Below, piece by piece: positions 30,816-42,380 of a stretch of DNA of 64,000 bases; position 1 is the first letter of the stretch; each line of letters begins with the position of its first letter. The stretch spans positions 1 through 64,000 of the forward strand of contig CAUYUJ010014631.1 in NCBI GenBank assembly GCA_963575745.1. The letters run 5' to 3'. The DNA is from Prorocentrum cordatum. Lineage: Eukaryota; Sar; Dinophyceae; Prorocentrales; Prorocentraceae. Under the pieces are notes generated by a model. It did no database searches and had not been told where the DNA came from. It was given only the letters and a program-made list of their open reading frames with translations. Both the position numbers and the translations under genes were made by a program.

Positions 30816-32484
30816 AGGTAGCGCTGGTGGCCGACGTGGTGAGGAAGACGAAGTCCTTGGGTGATATTGTCCTGTCGATGTAGTCGGTGGTCGTGGTGGC
30901 GGTGACTCTGGTTGCCAGGTAGATTACCATGGAGATGGTGATGATGATCGCCCTCTCTTCTGTGGTGGTGATGATGCCGCGTCTGAAGGATCTACTGTAT
31001 TTTGCTTCTCCGTCGCGCTGCTCCCAGGCATGTCCGAGTCGAGCGGGACATAGGGTAGCTTCTCGTCAGGAGTGGATGGGGTGAGCAGTTGGTAATATGA
31101 TCTTCTGGTGTCTCTGTACTGTTGTTGTAACGATGGTGACCTCTCGGCGCTTCTCGTGGAGTACGTCGAGGTGCCGGTCCAGGTGCTGGAGGTAGGTTAT
31201 GATCATGCCCATGAGCAGTCGTCGTCACTGTCGATAACCTGATCAGTTGGAGTACAGAGCTGCGGCGCGCCTGCTGTAGCCGGCGCCGTTGAGGGTCGAC
31301 CGCGAGGTAATTGACTTGCTGGATGTCCAGGCTCTTGAAGAGGTGCAGCATTTGAGGGAAATGGTGGAAACGGCGGTGCCTGAGCTGGTGGCGTTGGCGG
31401 ATCACGCGGCGGTTGTTGATCCGGAATATCTACGTCGGAGAGGTCGCCAGGCCAAGTCGCCATGCTGATGTCGCTCCAATCTGTTGTCCAAATCCTCGCA
31501 ACGGTCGTAACTGTAAAGCATCACCGTTCTGTATAATCCAGCCTGTTCTGCTGCGTAGCGAAGAGCAATGTCCGGACGTCGCGCGCGAATGCTGTGGTCC
31601 GCTCGGTCATTTCGTCGCCAACGTAGAAGTAGAGCCCGCTGAGCATATTCGATCTGAGGAAGCCGTCGCACATGTGAGCCGTACAAGATGCCATGCAGAG
31701 GCTTGAAGGTATCATTGCAGATTTTGTTGCTCAGGGTCAGGGGCTCGCAAGAGGTGCATGCCTTTTCGCTGGGAACATTTCGATAGTGCTCCTGCTGCCA
31801 TACAAGACCAAACCAATCTAGCTTTGCGGGTGTGGCTCCATCAACAAGTCCATGAGGTCGTACAGCGTCTCTGAGGAAACCAAAACTCAGTGTGAATGTA
31901 TCTGATATGGTGCCAGAGAGGTCGCCGTTGCCTTGACCGTGGGGTTACACACGTCGTAGTTCATGTAGAAGATGTTCGCGTCGATTCTCTTGTTGAACTC
32001 AGTGATGAAATGCTCCGTTGGAATGCGCCATCTAAGGTCTCGCAGAGGACTGGTGTCTGAGTACTGTTGATCCTGCGCGTCGCTCAAGACTGTTGATCTC
32101 AGCTGGGCCTCGCCATCCACATTGATCTGTCCGTGTTGGTTCTCGCCATATGTCGCACATAGTACCCGGAACAAGTAGCTCTGGTCCGTGCTGATGTTGT
32201 GATCTTGGCTATTCGGGCAAGTCGGTCTTGAATAATTGACTGTGCGATGGCCTGACGTGCCAACAGCCGCGCTCGTGCCATGGACCCCATGCAGTCACGT
32301 AGTCAGGTCGCTTCTCGAGGGCTCCCGTCATGGATGTGATGGTCTCGCTGTCGATCACAGTCGTCCTCGGTAGCTGGCCAATCAAAGCCAGTTGTGGAGT
32401 ACTGCCGCCGTAGTTGAGAGTAGCACTGTGGCCAGCGCAGCACTCGTAGCAGATGTCGGACTAGCTTAGATTGGGTCCTTCTGC

Positions 32485-33246
32485 TTAACACGACTGCTTG
32501 AGCTTCAGCATGGACAATTTATGCAGAGCCATATGCCGTTCGATTAGCCCTTTGGTCGTAGCGCCTCCTCTGCCGATGGCCAACCTTTTGATCTCGAGAC
32601 GATCGCATAGCATGGTGGCTTCGTGTCCCATGAGGCCTCCTTCCTGATCAGTAAGAAGGTTAATCATGGACGTTTCGTCCCATGAGAAAAAATCATGTTG
32701 GACCATCTCGTTGAATAGTGTGGCCAGGAACGACTGGACGTGTGGTCGTAGATGTCGTCTGGCTCACTGTTGACAGGTCTCGCAAGCCTTGCGCACCTCC
32801 ACGCCTTGTAGCACAATGGCTCGTGGTAAGAGCTTTGCCTGCAGCAACTTCGTCATGTCCAGTGGAGAGTTGTGTCAGAATCGTTCATGGAATAGGCGTA
32901 GTAGTCCGGCGCTGCCTTTCTCGTTGGAATGAACTAGCTGCTTGGGTAGTTCTCGCAACTCCACGTTGGGCTTTGTCCGCGATAAAGCATGTCCATTGAT
33001 CTCAATATTGTCCATGGCGCCCTCCGTAGAAGTGTCGAGTAATCCGGGCTTTGGAACAACTGCAAGTGGATAGCGTCCTGCTGGAACTGTTTGTTTGCCT
33101 CGAAGTCGTCGCCTCTGACCTGATTCGCCAGCGGGGCTTTGAATCATAATTCCAGCCCTGATAATGCCGAGCAAAACAATCATGAACATCGTCGGGGTGT
33201 CTGCATATTCCCCAGGTGAATTCTTCCAATCCTCGTCAACCTTCAT
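32485..33246 (-). pseudogene. Copia-1 integrase
   Basis: The best piece is 32485-32706: LLTDQEGGL (Asp20), then GRGGATTKGLIERHMALHK with Glu56, which matches the second Asp and the Glu of the DDE integrase core. Upstream, 32875-33246 in another frame ends in LLRLFHERF and leads into a Cys/His region that would be the HHCC end. The first core Asp could not be placed. The integrase would insert the cDNA; this one is split by frameshifts. Confidence 0.65.
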
Positions 33247-34454
33247 CTGGTAGTCGCCATCCTTGTTACCGAGAAATATTACGCGATCTTTAGAGTCCTC
33301 AGGATTGACAAGTGCAGCCTCCTCAAATTATGTGCCTCTGGTCTGCAGCCTGGAGATGTCATCGCATTGGTCTTGAAAACCTCATCAATAATATGTTGTA
33401 AGACTCGAGCTCCATCTTGTCGAGGTGCCTTCGTGCCGGGTGCCATCAACATTCGACCTGTAGGTGTTCCAGGAATACCAAAATTCAGCGCGTGATCCAT
33501 GATAGAAAGAATCGATGCTTTGATCCACTGTTGTTCCGATGGACAGAAGATGGAGAGAGTGGTCTCAATGCTGCTGGTGTCTACGCTCTCGAACTCCTCT
33601 ACTCGCTGATGACAGACTTAGGTCCTGCTGCAGGAAGAGCTGGATGTGCTTCATATTATGCTTCATCATCCGGCGATGCTGGGAATGTTCTGGACAACTT
33701 GTTGAATGTAGCCCCAGGCTTTTCAGGATGTCTCTGCAGAGTGCCACGCGTGACTTCTTTGAAAACATTGCTGCCGCTGCCGTCCTTTTCCGATGGGCCT
33801 CCTTGTCGTAGCCCTATAGGTGCATGTACTCCTTCTTGCAGCTGCAACGCTTAGCGGAATAATTGAGGCAGAAAGTGGAAATCCATGTGGCGTCCTTCTC
33901 GTTCCTTCGGCCATCCATCTCATCGGACAACTCACGCATGCAGAATAAGCTAGATGATTCAGTAGAGCTGACAGTGGAGATTTGGTCAACATACTCGAAG
34001 ATCTGGGATTATCCACGAGATTGTCTCGAAGGTCTTGCTTGATCTTGACAGCGTGCGATGTCAAGAACTTCAGCATGGGTAGTACTGACTCTCGAAGTGT
34101 CCTGGTGTCCTCGATGTCGCGGCTGGTACCCACGTGACTCCAATGCTTGCATCGTGGCTCCATCGTCGTAACTCCAGGCTTGAAGGTCCTGTCCTTTCTC
34201 TGCAACTTGAGTGGCGAGGTCGATGTTTGATGCCCCACCCACAGCGCAAATCAAATGGAAATAATACTGCACACAGGAAGGGTAGAGAAGCCATACGAAG
34301 AGATAGATGGGAAGAGCCTGAACACCAACTCTACAGAACTGGATATCCGTGGTGGGGTCCTTTGGCCATTGCTGCCTCGAAAGCGTCGTAGTTCTCGGGC
34401 GTGATGGCCGGTAGCCAGGTATAAGTCATGTACAGTTGCGGAATCGCGTTGAAT

Positions 34455-35300
34455 TCAGCCTTCGCAAGTGACAATTCCTCGGGAAGTAGATGCGAGGGAA
34501 AGAGTGGTTCGCCATTCCACAGTGAGAAGGATTCCTTTGAGGAGACAGCTTGCCAATCTCGGTAGTATCTGCGCGTAGTAGATGAGAATGAAGAGAGAGT
34601 GTCTGGAGCGAACAGTGCAACGCCATGCTCCGGACTCAGTGAAAATGAATCCTGGAATCTCCGCGTGGTGCTCGATCGTCGCTCTGAGTGTGATGCCTGT
34701 GAACACACCTCGCCACTGCTGAGCCTCAATTCCCGAAAGTCCATCTTGATTCTGAAAATGTCCACAGGTTATCACACTGCCATGTCGTAGTGGCGCCTGT
34801 AGTGGGATGAGTCCAGGGCAGTTTGCTGACTGACCTGTGATGACGTCGCAAGAGAAATAGGCATTCTTCACTCCAACCAAACCAATCGGAAACACACAAA
34901 TGCCGATACTATGCTGGGGCTGAGAAGAAATGCCAGTAAACTTATTCTTCGAGCGATACCGCTTCAAATGCTTCATCAAACCGCGGGGTCGTAGGAGCTT
35001 CTCAAAGATCTTACGAAGAGTCGCATTTCCGATGAGACATCGAGCTGCTCGAGGGTCCACGATGAGGCCGACAACGCAAACTCCGTTGATCACTGCCAAA
35101 TTCTTGAAGGGATTTCCGGAAGCCGGTAGTGCCGTGAATTCTTTCGGTTTTCCTTGACTGTGAATCGTCCGGTCGTGGTAGCACCATCCAGTTCGTCGTC
35201 GTATCATCAGTACTCGGCGTCGTCTGACGTAGAGAGGGTGTCCCAGGAGATTGTGCCTCCTGCTGCTGATGATGCCGTTGCCAACGAGTTGCTGAAGCAC
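34455..35300 (-). pseudogene. Copia-1 aspartic protease region
   Basis: Residues 68-90 read LAVINGVCVVGLIVDPRAARCLIG-like sequence (only part quoted: GLIVDPRAARCLIG). In active copia proteases the site is D(T/S/P)GA; here the Gly is Arg (Asp82-Pro-Arg-Ala at about 35049-35057), so it should be inactive. About 100 residues later, CPGLIPLQAPLRHGS matches the second half of the fold. After residue ~195 the frame loses similarity. The protease would cut the Gag-Pol polyprotein. Confidence 0.65.
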
Positions 35301-35977
35301 CCAAGCAAGACGAACACATCACCATCAAGTGTCCCTTGAAACCATGACATATACAAAACGAGCGAGAGCATGCGCCACATGTCCCGACTGCCACAGAGAA
35401 ACACTTGTAACATGTTGATACCGAAGTAGGTGGTGTAGTCGCAGTGGCTGAGGCCTAGCTCGAAGATGCTGAGGAACTCGAGCTGGCCGTTCCTGTCATA
35501 GTAGCGATTGGGCCTAACCCAGGTGGATGCCGTGGTTGTCCCTGTCCAGTTGGGGCTCCTTCTTTATTGCCAAAGGTATCATCAGATGCTGATCCTTTCC
35601 TCGGCGCAGTCCCAGTAGATGCCGTAGTGGGCACAAATTGACAGGCTCCTGCCGAGAGGGGGGCCCTGACAATAGTGTCCTGCTGCTTGGCCTGCTGAAG
35701 ACCACATGTGTCTGCATCTCCTATCGTTGGTGTTTGGTCGTCTGGTTCTCCGCGTTCATGAATGGCCGGCAATGTCGTGTAGCTACCATATGTTTCATCT
35801 CCGCGATTTGATTCGCGCTAAAACCCTAGCCGTCGCCGATCATATCTTTTTCCTTTCGATATGTAGCCTGTCTCGCCGCGTCCTTTGCTCTTCTGAGGTC
35901 GCTGCTGGAAGTCGCTTCTGCCGAAGCGTGGGGCATCGCGTCGCTGAAAGTCCTGATGTTTTCGCTGCCGATCTCGA

Positions 35978-36526
35978 TCATCTCATTTTCCATTTCCACA
36001 GATTTCCTTTACGATACCCTCGTCCTTGATCATGATACTCCTCGTCGTGCTGCTCGTCCGTCAGGTACGTGCTGTCGCCGTTCTGGCCGTCTTTGAGCGG
36101 GCATGTGTTCGAGTTGCGCCATCTTGAGCCGCATATTGTGCATTGATATCCTTGTCGTTTCTTGCCGCCTTTGTCGTCCTTGCCTTTTCCTTTGTTGCCT
36201 GATCTTTTGCCGCGCCCATTCTGCCAATCGTCCTCTTCTGGTACCGACGGTGTTGGCAGAGGTGATGATGATCCTCCTGATGCTGGTGCTGCTTCTCCTT
36301 GTCCGCCTTGATCTCCGTCGACGTCACACCAGTCATCGTCCTCTTGCCACTGGTCTTCATCGTACCATTCGTCGTAGTAGTCCGGATAGTCGTCGTAGTA
36401 ATCTCCGTAGTCATGCTCGTGATCTCCTGACCAAGAATCGGGATCCTCGTAATAGTTCTTATATCCAACGCGCTGCTCATTTGCTGCCAACTCATTCTTG
36501 CTCACTTTCAACTGTAGCTGAACCAT
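35978..36526 (-). pseudogene. Copia-1 Gag C part: acidic Tyr-rich and zinc knuckle-like region
   Basis: 182 codons. An Asp/Tyr/Trp-rich stretch (residues ~20-70) is followed by a Gly/Lys-rich stretch and YQCTICGSRW...NTCPL (about residues 128-145), a partial zinc knuckle (CxxC plus Cys, without a clear His). It follows the capsid-like part in another frame. The nucleocapsid role of binding the RNA genome is inferred from position. Confidence 0.6.
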
Positions 36527-36984
36527 TTCGCGCCATCGGTTGAGATCTCCATTGCTTTCAGATGCAAGTCTGAGAGCACCTTATCAGGAAACGTCGTTCT
36601 TGACCAGAAAAACCACGCTTTAGCTGACTCACCCATCTGTAATCCTCCATATCGTTCAGCTTTTTCGTACATGTGATCCCAATCGAACACACGTGATATA
36701 CAATCTTGATTCGGTCCCTGGCGTAACGTGAAGAATCGATCCACTGAAGTCCAGGCCAGATCTTGATCATCCAATATGTACATCTCAATGAGCTGGTCAC
36801 TCAGAATATTGATGCCGCTATGTTGTGCAGGAGTTATTTCATTTCCTTGATCAATGACGGCCGATACTCGTGGAAGACTGACTGCATCAATACCTCTATA
36901 AGTCACAGCGTTGCTTGCTTGATCCAATCTATTGATGCGTAGATCCTGTGCTGCTCTGATTGCGGGACTTTCCAACCTGCTCAT
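36508..36984 (-). pseudogene. Copia-1 Gag capsid-like region
   Basis: 158 codons. The helix-rich sequence with WTSVDRFFTLRQG, YEKAERYGGLQMGESAKAWFFW and DLHLKAMEI patterns resembles the capsid-like Gag of copia elements, and it lies between the primer-binding side and the zinc knuckle. The leader between it and the PBS (36985-37800) has no clear gene and carries the R1 insertion. Confidence 0.6.
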
Positions 36985-37261
36985 TACTTGTGCCCCGAGT
37001 TGGTCTTGATCTAGACGCGTCAGACGACTCCATATCTCCCGTGCTTCTCGATATTCACGAACAGGATAGGCTCGTGGTCGCCATCCAGGCGGTATATCTT
37101 TGGAATACTGCTTGAGAGAGAGGGGTAGTCTGGGGTGAAGCCAACATTTCTGGAACTAAACTTCGTAACATTGACTGTCTGATCCAACGTCCGTATGTAT
37201 GGTAGTAAACTCAGTCGCAATCTCTGCAAACCAATATTCTCTGAACACCAAGTGATGAACA

Positions 37262-37323
37262 TCTCGTAGGGGCAGTAGGCCGTCGAAGATGTAATCTGTC
37301 CTGATGCCGAGAAGAAGCCAATT
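37262..37323. repeat. 62-bp target duplication, left copy
   Basis: Begins TCTCGTAGGGGCAGTAGG and ends GAAGAAGCCAATT; 60 of 62 bases match 37725-37786. Confidence 0.9.
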
Positions 37324-37724
37324 CTTTACGCTTCGCGTATCCCCACCAGCCCATCTCACAACAGCAACTCATGCGAAGCATGCCGACAGTCGTGTTTTTC
37401 AGGCGTGTGTCCTTTTGGCCCCGCACATCTCCCCTGCCCCTCCTTCCCCCAGCCTCCTTGCACATCCTTCTTGTGGGGGGAGCGGGAGAAGGGCGAGGCG
37501 GAGGAGGAGGGAGAGAAAGCGCTCCTCGTGATTTGAGTCGTTTGGGGTTTCTCGTCCTGGTGTGAGTCGTTCGGGCCCTTCTTCCTGGTGTGGGTCGTTC
37601 GGGCTCTTCGTGGTGTGAGTCGTTCGGGGTCGCTGTCCTGGTGTGAGTCGTTCGGGCTTCTCGTGGTGTGAGTTGTTCGGGCCCCTCATCCTGGTGTGAG
37701 TCGTTCGGGCCCCTCCTCCTGGTG
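37324..37724. mobile_element. R1 repeat inserted in Copia-1
   Basis: 401 bases matching 19850-20270 block by block (TTTACGCTTCGCGTATC, the CT/GA region, GCGCTCCTCGTGATTTGAGTC, then the GTGTGAGTCGTTCGGGC repeats), but truncated within the repeats. The flanks are duplicated, see the next two entries. Confidence 0.85.
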
Positions 37725-37786
37725 TCTCGTAGGGGCAGTAGGCCGTCGAAGATGTAATATGTCCTGGTGCCGAGAAGAAGCCAATT
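37725..37786. repeat. 62-bp target duplication, right copy
   Basis: Differs from the left copy at two positions (TAATATG for TAATCTG; TGGTG for TGATG). Confidence 0.9.
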
Positions 37787-37800
37787 GGAAGGTAGCCAAT

Positions 37801-37814
37801 TGGCTCCGATACCA
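37801..37814 (-). promoter_or_regulatory. Copia-1 primer-binding site
   Basis: The minus strand reads TGGTATCGGAGCCA, one base off the usual copia site TGGTATCAGAGCC that pairs with the 3' end of initiator Met tRNA. It lies 12 bases inside the 5' LTR. Confidence 0.8.
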
Positions 37815-37826
37815 ATCTCCAGAGTC

Positions 37827-37998
37827 TGATGAACCTCCTGAACCTGGGATAAGTTATATTCGTTAAGCGAACGCTTTATGAACTGATGATAATAAAGATG
37901 GGTATCTTTTACTGTTCGGGTGACTTGAGCCTTGAGTCATGAGCCAACGTGCGAACGCCAGTACACGATCTTCTGTATATAAAACAACATGCCCAACT
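37827..37998 (-). repeat. Copia-1 5' LTR
   Basis: Matches the left LTR over its length. On the minus strand it has TTTTATATAC as a TATA-like element, about 30 bases upstream of CGTTCGCACGTTGGCTCA. The outer end reads CCCAACT instead of CCTAACA. Confidence 0.75.
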
Positions 37999-38239
37999 GG
38001 GTCTCTATACATATACATATATACATATATAGAGAGATATGCTAATAATACTAACAATAGTCATACTACTAATAATCCCAACTGGCTCGGGAGCGGGGGG
38101 AGGGGTGTCTCCCTGGTTTTGATCGACGGCGCCGAGTGTTGGGGGGGGGGCACCCCCGTTCTGAAACGCGACGCCGAACGTTCCCAAGGCAATCGCCCGT
38201 GAAACGCGTTCTCTCCGCCATCTTGAGGCCATTTTAGGC

Positions 38240-38400
38240 TGTCTTGGGTGCATATTGGGCCGTGTTGGAGGCATACTGGGGCCATCTTAGCAGTCTTGGA
38301 GACCATCTTGGGCGTCTTGGAGGCCTTTGGGGCCGTCTTGGGGCCCTCTCTCGGAGCCCTCTTGGGAGCCCTGGAAGGCCCCTTGGGGCCATCTTGAAGG
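38240..38400. repeat. ~12-bp GCCATCTTGGGG tandem repeat
   Basis: A related but more degenerate version of the CTCTTGGGGGC array at 20471-20760. 38000-38240 holds a short (TA)n/CATA tract and a G run, no gene. Confidence 0.8.
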
Positions 38401-38410
38401 CCATCGATCA

Positions 38411-38822
38411 TAACGTTCAGCCCCCCCAACAAGAGGCCAACATGGAGCCAACACCGTAGTAAAACCAATGATTTGGGCGCCCAGAGGGCTGGTGGGATAA
38501 CGTTCAGCCCCCCCCCAAGATGCCAGAATGGGGCCACAACCTTAGTCAAACCAATGATTTGGGCGCCCAGAGAGCTGGTGGGATAACGTTCAACCCCCCC
38601 AAAAAGGCCAAACTGGAGCCAATACCTTAGTAAAACAAATGATTTTGGCTTCCTCGCCGAGGCCGTTTTGGACGCCGTGACACTTCGCGGGGGGGGCCGA
38701 AACAGTCCAGGGGAGGGGTAAGGGGAGGGGTAAACCCCTCCCTGTTGGGGAAGAGTGTTCTTTTGAAGAGGGAAGAATAATCTTGTTAGACCACCTGTCC
38801 CCCAAAGGGCTGGTGGGATTAT
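38411..38822. repeat. Composite repeat R2, second locus, 87-bp tandem units
   Basis: TAACGTTCAGCCCCCC recurs at 38411, 38498 and 38584, giving periods of 87 and 86 bases, each with an AATGATTTGGGCGCCCAGAG block. It ends with GGGGTAAACCCCTCC and CCCAAAGGGCTGGTGGGATT, as at 20761-21142. Confidence 0.85.
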
Positions 38823-39055
38823 TACTACTTCTAGTACTTCTACTACATCTTCTACTACTAATGTTTGTTCCTTATTGTTCTTACGACCCCGACCGTTGTT
38901 ATCATATCATACCGTGTACCATACATCCGTACACCGTACATCACACTTGCTGGTGAAAGCAATGATCCCTTTGGAACCCTGACCTTATGATCCCCAGGGG
39001 GTCATTATCGGGGGCACGTATTTAAATATGCGAGATCCAAGCATGACGAAAATCA
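38823..39055. other. No recognised feature
   Basis: A short TAC-like stretch followed by unique sequence; no gene seen. Confidence 0.5.
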
Positions 39056-39420
39056 ATGGTGTTGGCCTCCTCGTGCTCTCTTGGAAACGTTTTCGGTGCC
39101 CTCTTGGAGCGCTGTCGGGCCCTCTTGGGAGGCTCTTGGACGATTTGAGGGTCCTCTTGGGCCGATTTGGGGTGCTCTTGAGGGTCTCATTGGTTGTGTT
39201 GGAGCTGTCGTGGAAGCCCCTTGGGCCGTCTTCGGCGGTCGGAAAGCCGGAAATGGCGGGAAACCTCACATGTTTTCAACACCCGAGGAACATCAATCTC
39301 GCTGGCTCTCTTGGAGGGCCTCTTGGAGTCCTCTTGGGCCGTCTTGGGAGCCTCTGAATCTGTCTTGAGGCCGTCTTTGGGTCCTCTTGGGCCGTCTTGG
39401 GCCATCTTGGGCGGTTCTGG
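39056..39420. repeat. ~12-bp CCTCTTGGGCCG-type repeat
   Basis: Degenerate units like GTCCTCTTGGGCC continue on both sides of a unique ~50-base stretch at 39240-39295. Same family as 20471-20760. Confidence 0.75.
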
Positions 39421-39599
39421 TGTCATTTCGATTGCCTTGGAAGCTGTATTTGAGGCCGTCTTTGCCGTTTGGAGGCAGAAACGAGTGCTGGAAGCCGGTT
39501 TCACAGCGGACGATCTTAGAGGCAAGTCTGCATCGAGGTGGGGGGTTTAGAAAACATGAGAATTTGCCAGACGACAGGCATTCTAACACGCCCACTCCG

Positions 39600-39613
39600 T
39601 GCAGGCACGGTGT

Positions 39614-39685
<72 letters not shown>

Positions 39686-39880
39686 GGGAGGGAGGGAAAA
39701 AGGGAAGGAGGGAGGGAGGGCGAGAGAGAGAGAGGTGAAGAGAGACAGAGAGAGAGAGAGGGAGAAAGAGAGAGGGAGAGAGAGCGATAACAACAAATAA
39801 CAAAGGAGAAATGGAGAAAGGGAGGGAGAAGGCGAGACAGAGGGAAGGAGAGAGAGAGAGAGAGAGAGATTGAAACGAGA
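39600..39880. repeat. TA, CATA and GA microsatellites
   Basis: (TA)n at 39617-39653, (CATA)n to 39683, then GA/GGGA-rich repeats to about 39870. Confidence 0.95.
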
Positions 39881-40795
39881 AGAGAAACGAATCGAAAACG
39901 TACGACGTGCACGGTCTTTGCCCCCCGTCCTTCCCTATGCTTCTCTACTCCCCCGCCCCCCCCCCACCTCCACCTGATTACCCTTCGCTCCCGCACCCCA
40001 GCCCCCCCCCAGCAATCCTTCCTCCATTTCCCCCATCAGCCCCATTCCCCACCCTTTCTCCTCCTCCCCGCCCCCCTGCCTCCTCCATCCCCTCCACCTC
40101 CCATTTCCGTTCCCTCCCGTATCCCTTCCCGCTCCCGTTTCTTGCTTTTGCTCGCCCGCCCCCCCCCCCCCTTGGCGGCGGTGGCGGGGCCAGGCGCCGC
40201 ACTGGTTGGACCCAGACCCGCCTCAATGGCGGGCGCGGCCTGGAGATTCCGACCAGGACGAGGATACCGCCGCCGCCCGTCCTCGCCTCCACCAGCCCGC
40301 GCGCCGCCGCCAGCACCGTCGTCGTGGACGATTTTCGGGGATGTCAGAAGATATTCGGCGTTTGTCGATGGCCCTCATTGGTCTCCTGAGTCGTCGTCGT
40401 CGTCGTCGTTCCCCGTTATCGTCGTGATTTGTTCAGCCGTGGCAGTCTCTCTTCGACGCGGACCCCTCAGGGTGAGTTTCGGGCCCGGGGGCCATCAGAA
40501 GCACGTCCCAGGAGAGAAGTTGTCCCCCCCCCCCGGGGGTCATTAGGGCGAAGACATCTGGGGCCGTGGCGGTTCTCGTCCTTGCGTGGAGGAGCCGGGC
40601 CTCCCTCCAATTATTTTCTCAGTCTCCGTACGCTATCTCTTTCCGCATCCTCTACAGTTACTTAACATGAACACTACTCGCCTCTCTCCCCTGATGACGT
40701 CCGCAAGATGTCTGGCCCCCCTCCGCGTATTGTTTACACCAGATTCCTGGGCTGGGAGTTGGGTTTTAGCTTGGGTTTTTTGTTTGAGATGTTGC
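39881..40795. other. No recognised gene; C-rich and CGT-rich stretches
   Basis: A pyrimidine-rich block to 40170, then GC-rich sequence with a (CGT)n run near 40390-40415. Open frames here are Pro/Ser/Arg-rich; I could not assign any. Confidence 0.5.
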
Positions 40796-40798
40796 TCC

Positions 40799-40990
40799 CG
40801 CTGGAGCGCTGGCCTCATTTTCGGGTTTCCACTCGTTCCGAATCAAGCTACCGCTGGATATCTGGCCTCATTTCCGCGCTTCCGCTCGTTCCGAGTCGTG
40901 CGCCCGCTGCAGCGTTGGTCTCATTTCCGCGCTTCCGATCGTGCCGAATTCTGGTCGTTCCAAATCGTGTTACTGTTGCAGCGCGGGCGT
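40799..40990. repeat. 53-bp tandem repeat, about 3.5 units
   Basis: CGCTGGAGCGCTGGCCTC, CGCTGGATATCTGGCCTC and CGCTGCAGCGTTGGTCTC begin at 40799, 40852 and 40905; each is followed by ATTTCCGCGCTTCCGCTCG-like sequence and CGTTCCGA. A partial, diverged unit follows. Confidence 0.85.
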
Positions 40991-41073
40991 TTCCCGTCTT
41001 TTCAAATAGGCTTCAGTTGGGGATCCGTTTTTTATAGCACGGGGACGATATTTATATAGTATTTCTGGAGCAT

Positions 41074-41331
41074 TGGGCGAATCAGGCCCCTTGCAAGGAT
41101 TCCTTTTCCTCTCAAGATCGGGCTTGAGCCAAAGTGGTCGAAGCCCATCTCAGCTCCTGTCTCCATTCTCGCACGCACGGCAGTCATCTAACACCCTTCT
41201 TAGGGGTTACGTGGGGGAGGTAGCTTTAACATCCCCACATATTCCTACCGCACCTGTAGCACGGCACAACACATCACCGTTGGGATTCTGCACGGCACCG
41301 AACACGACCATTAGGGCACACATACACGCAC
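41074..41331 (-). repeat. Copia-2 3' LTR
   Basis: TG...CA ends. Long matches to 46425-46679, such as GGCGAATCAGGCCCC, TAGGGGTTACGTGGG and ACACGACCATTAGGGCA. On the minus strand the purine run GAAGGGGTG lies just upstream and may be the polypurine tract. Confidence 0.85.
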
Positions 41332-41695
41332 ACCCCTTCGGAGACGCGTCGAATTTTCGCCCGACTCCGCTCCCATACTAATTCGGTCGAATCGGCTTTT
41401 GCAACAGAAACGCGCGCAAACCGCACGTCAATTCAAGTCTCAGAAGCATTGTGCAATTATCACTAGCGCCACCAAAGCTCCAACGCCTTCAAGCGCTCCA
41501 CTAAATCTGACTTGCATCCTCTAGGATTGTTGCCGAGCCTGCACAGACGGGTTCCACATGCGTTTATCGTAACTTCATCAGCAACTATATTCGTGCAATT
41601 AGGGCAACCCCCTGGCGAAGCATATGTCTGAGTTGTCGTAGTGCATACCTTTTCTAGAAGCGGGAGGATCGACCTTCTTCCGATTTGAGATGGCG

Positions 41696-42380
41696 TTAGC
41701 CTTCCCGATCTAGTATCCGACATGTAAGCCAGCGTAGAAGATCAAACCGCCAACCGTGAGTGCGAGTATCATCGTTATTTGTGTCGAGACTGAAACGATC
41801 CACGGCTCGTCCACCGTCTCGCTCGATCGTTGAAATCTCGCCAGCCGCATCGGCGCCCTTGACCATGGCAAGCGAATCGCCTAAACAGAGAACAAGACCA
41901 TGTCGAACCTCACCTTCACCTTGAGGCGAAACGACTCTTGCGTTCTGAACTTTTGCCGAAACCTCGAGAACAGCTCCGCCGTCACGATCGCGCAAACCCA
42001 CAGCCCATCGATGCGTCTCGAACTCCGCCTTCTCAAGATACTTGGTTTCCAAGCCGTTGCTGTTGAGCGCGGTCGGTATCTTATAAATCACCAAACGCCT
42101 TCCGCAAAGCAAACCCCGAACGAACATGTGACGCAATTGGCACGCTCGAGCTTGCCCAGACCCAGCCTGCTCTGAGATGATATAGCTGCTGAACTGCCTC
42201 CAACTCTAAACTGACCTGAGCGCCTGGAAAGTGCTCCTCCAGGATCGACTTCACAAACAAGCCTTCGCACGCTCCTGATTCCATGCTGTAGATCTCCGCC
42301 TATGCTGAAAATGTCGCCAGGCTGAAACCACTGTGTCATTGAGGCAGATGCGTCCGCTGGAAGTGCTCTTCCGTCCAATC
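41696..42380 (-). pseudogene. Copia-2 pol C terminus
   Basis: The minus frame at 41696-42136 has KIPTALNSNGLETKYLEKAEFE, cut here to its key parts: PTALN...TKYL. This corresponds to the NPADxxTKxL end of copia pol. The piece at 42088-42378 is the link to RNase H in another frame. The 41332-41695 stretch downstream has no clear coding. Confidence 0.6.

Larger units (their letters stand above)
28050..37998 (-). mobile_element. Ty1/copia retrotransposon Copia-1, degenerate
   Basis: About 9.95 kb between two direct repeats, with an initiator-Met-type primer-binding site inside the right LTR and minus-strand gag, protease, integrase, RT and RNase H in copia order. It is broken by many frameshifts and by the R1 insertion. 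No 5-bp target duplication could be matched at the ends (GATTA on the left, GGGTC on the right). Confidence 0.85.

Noticed and set aside
28045-38003. Target-site duplications for the two copia elements
   Set aside because: The five bases next to each LTR do not match in either element; the ends may have decayed or my borders may be off by a few bases.
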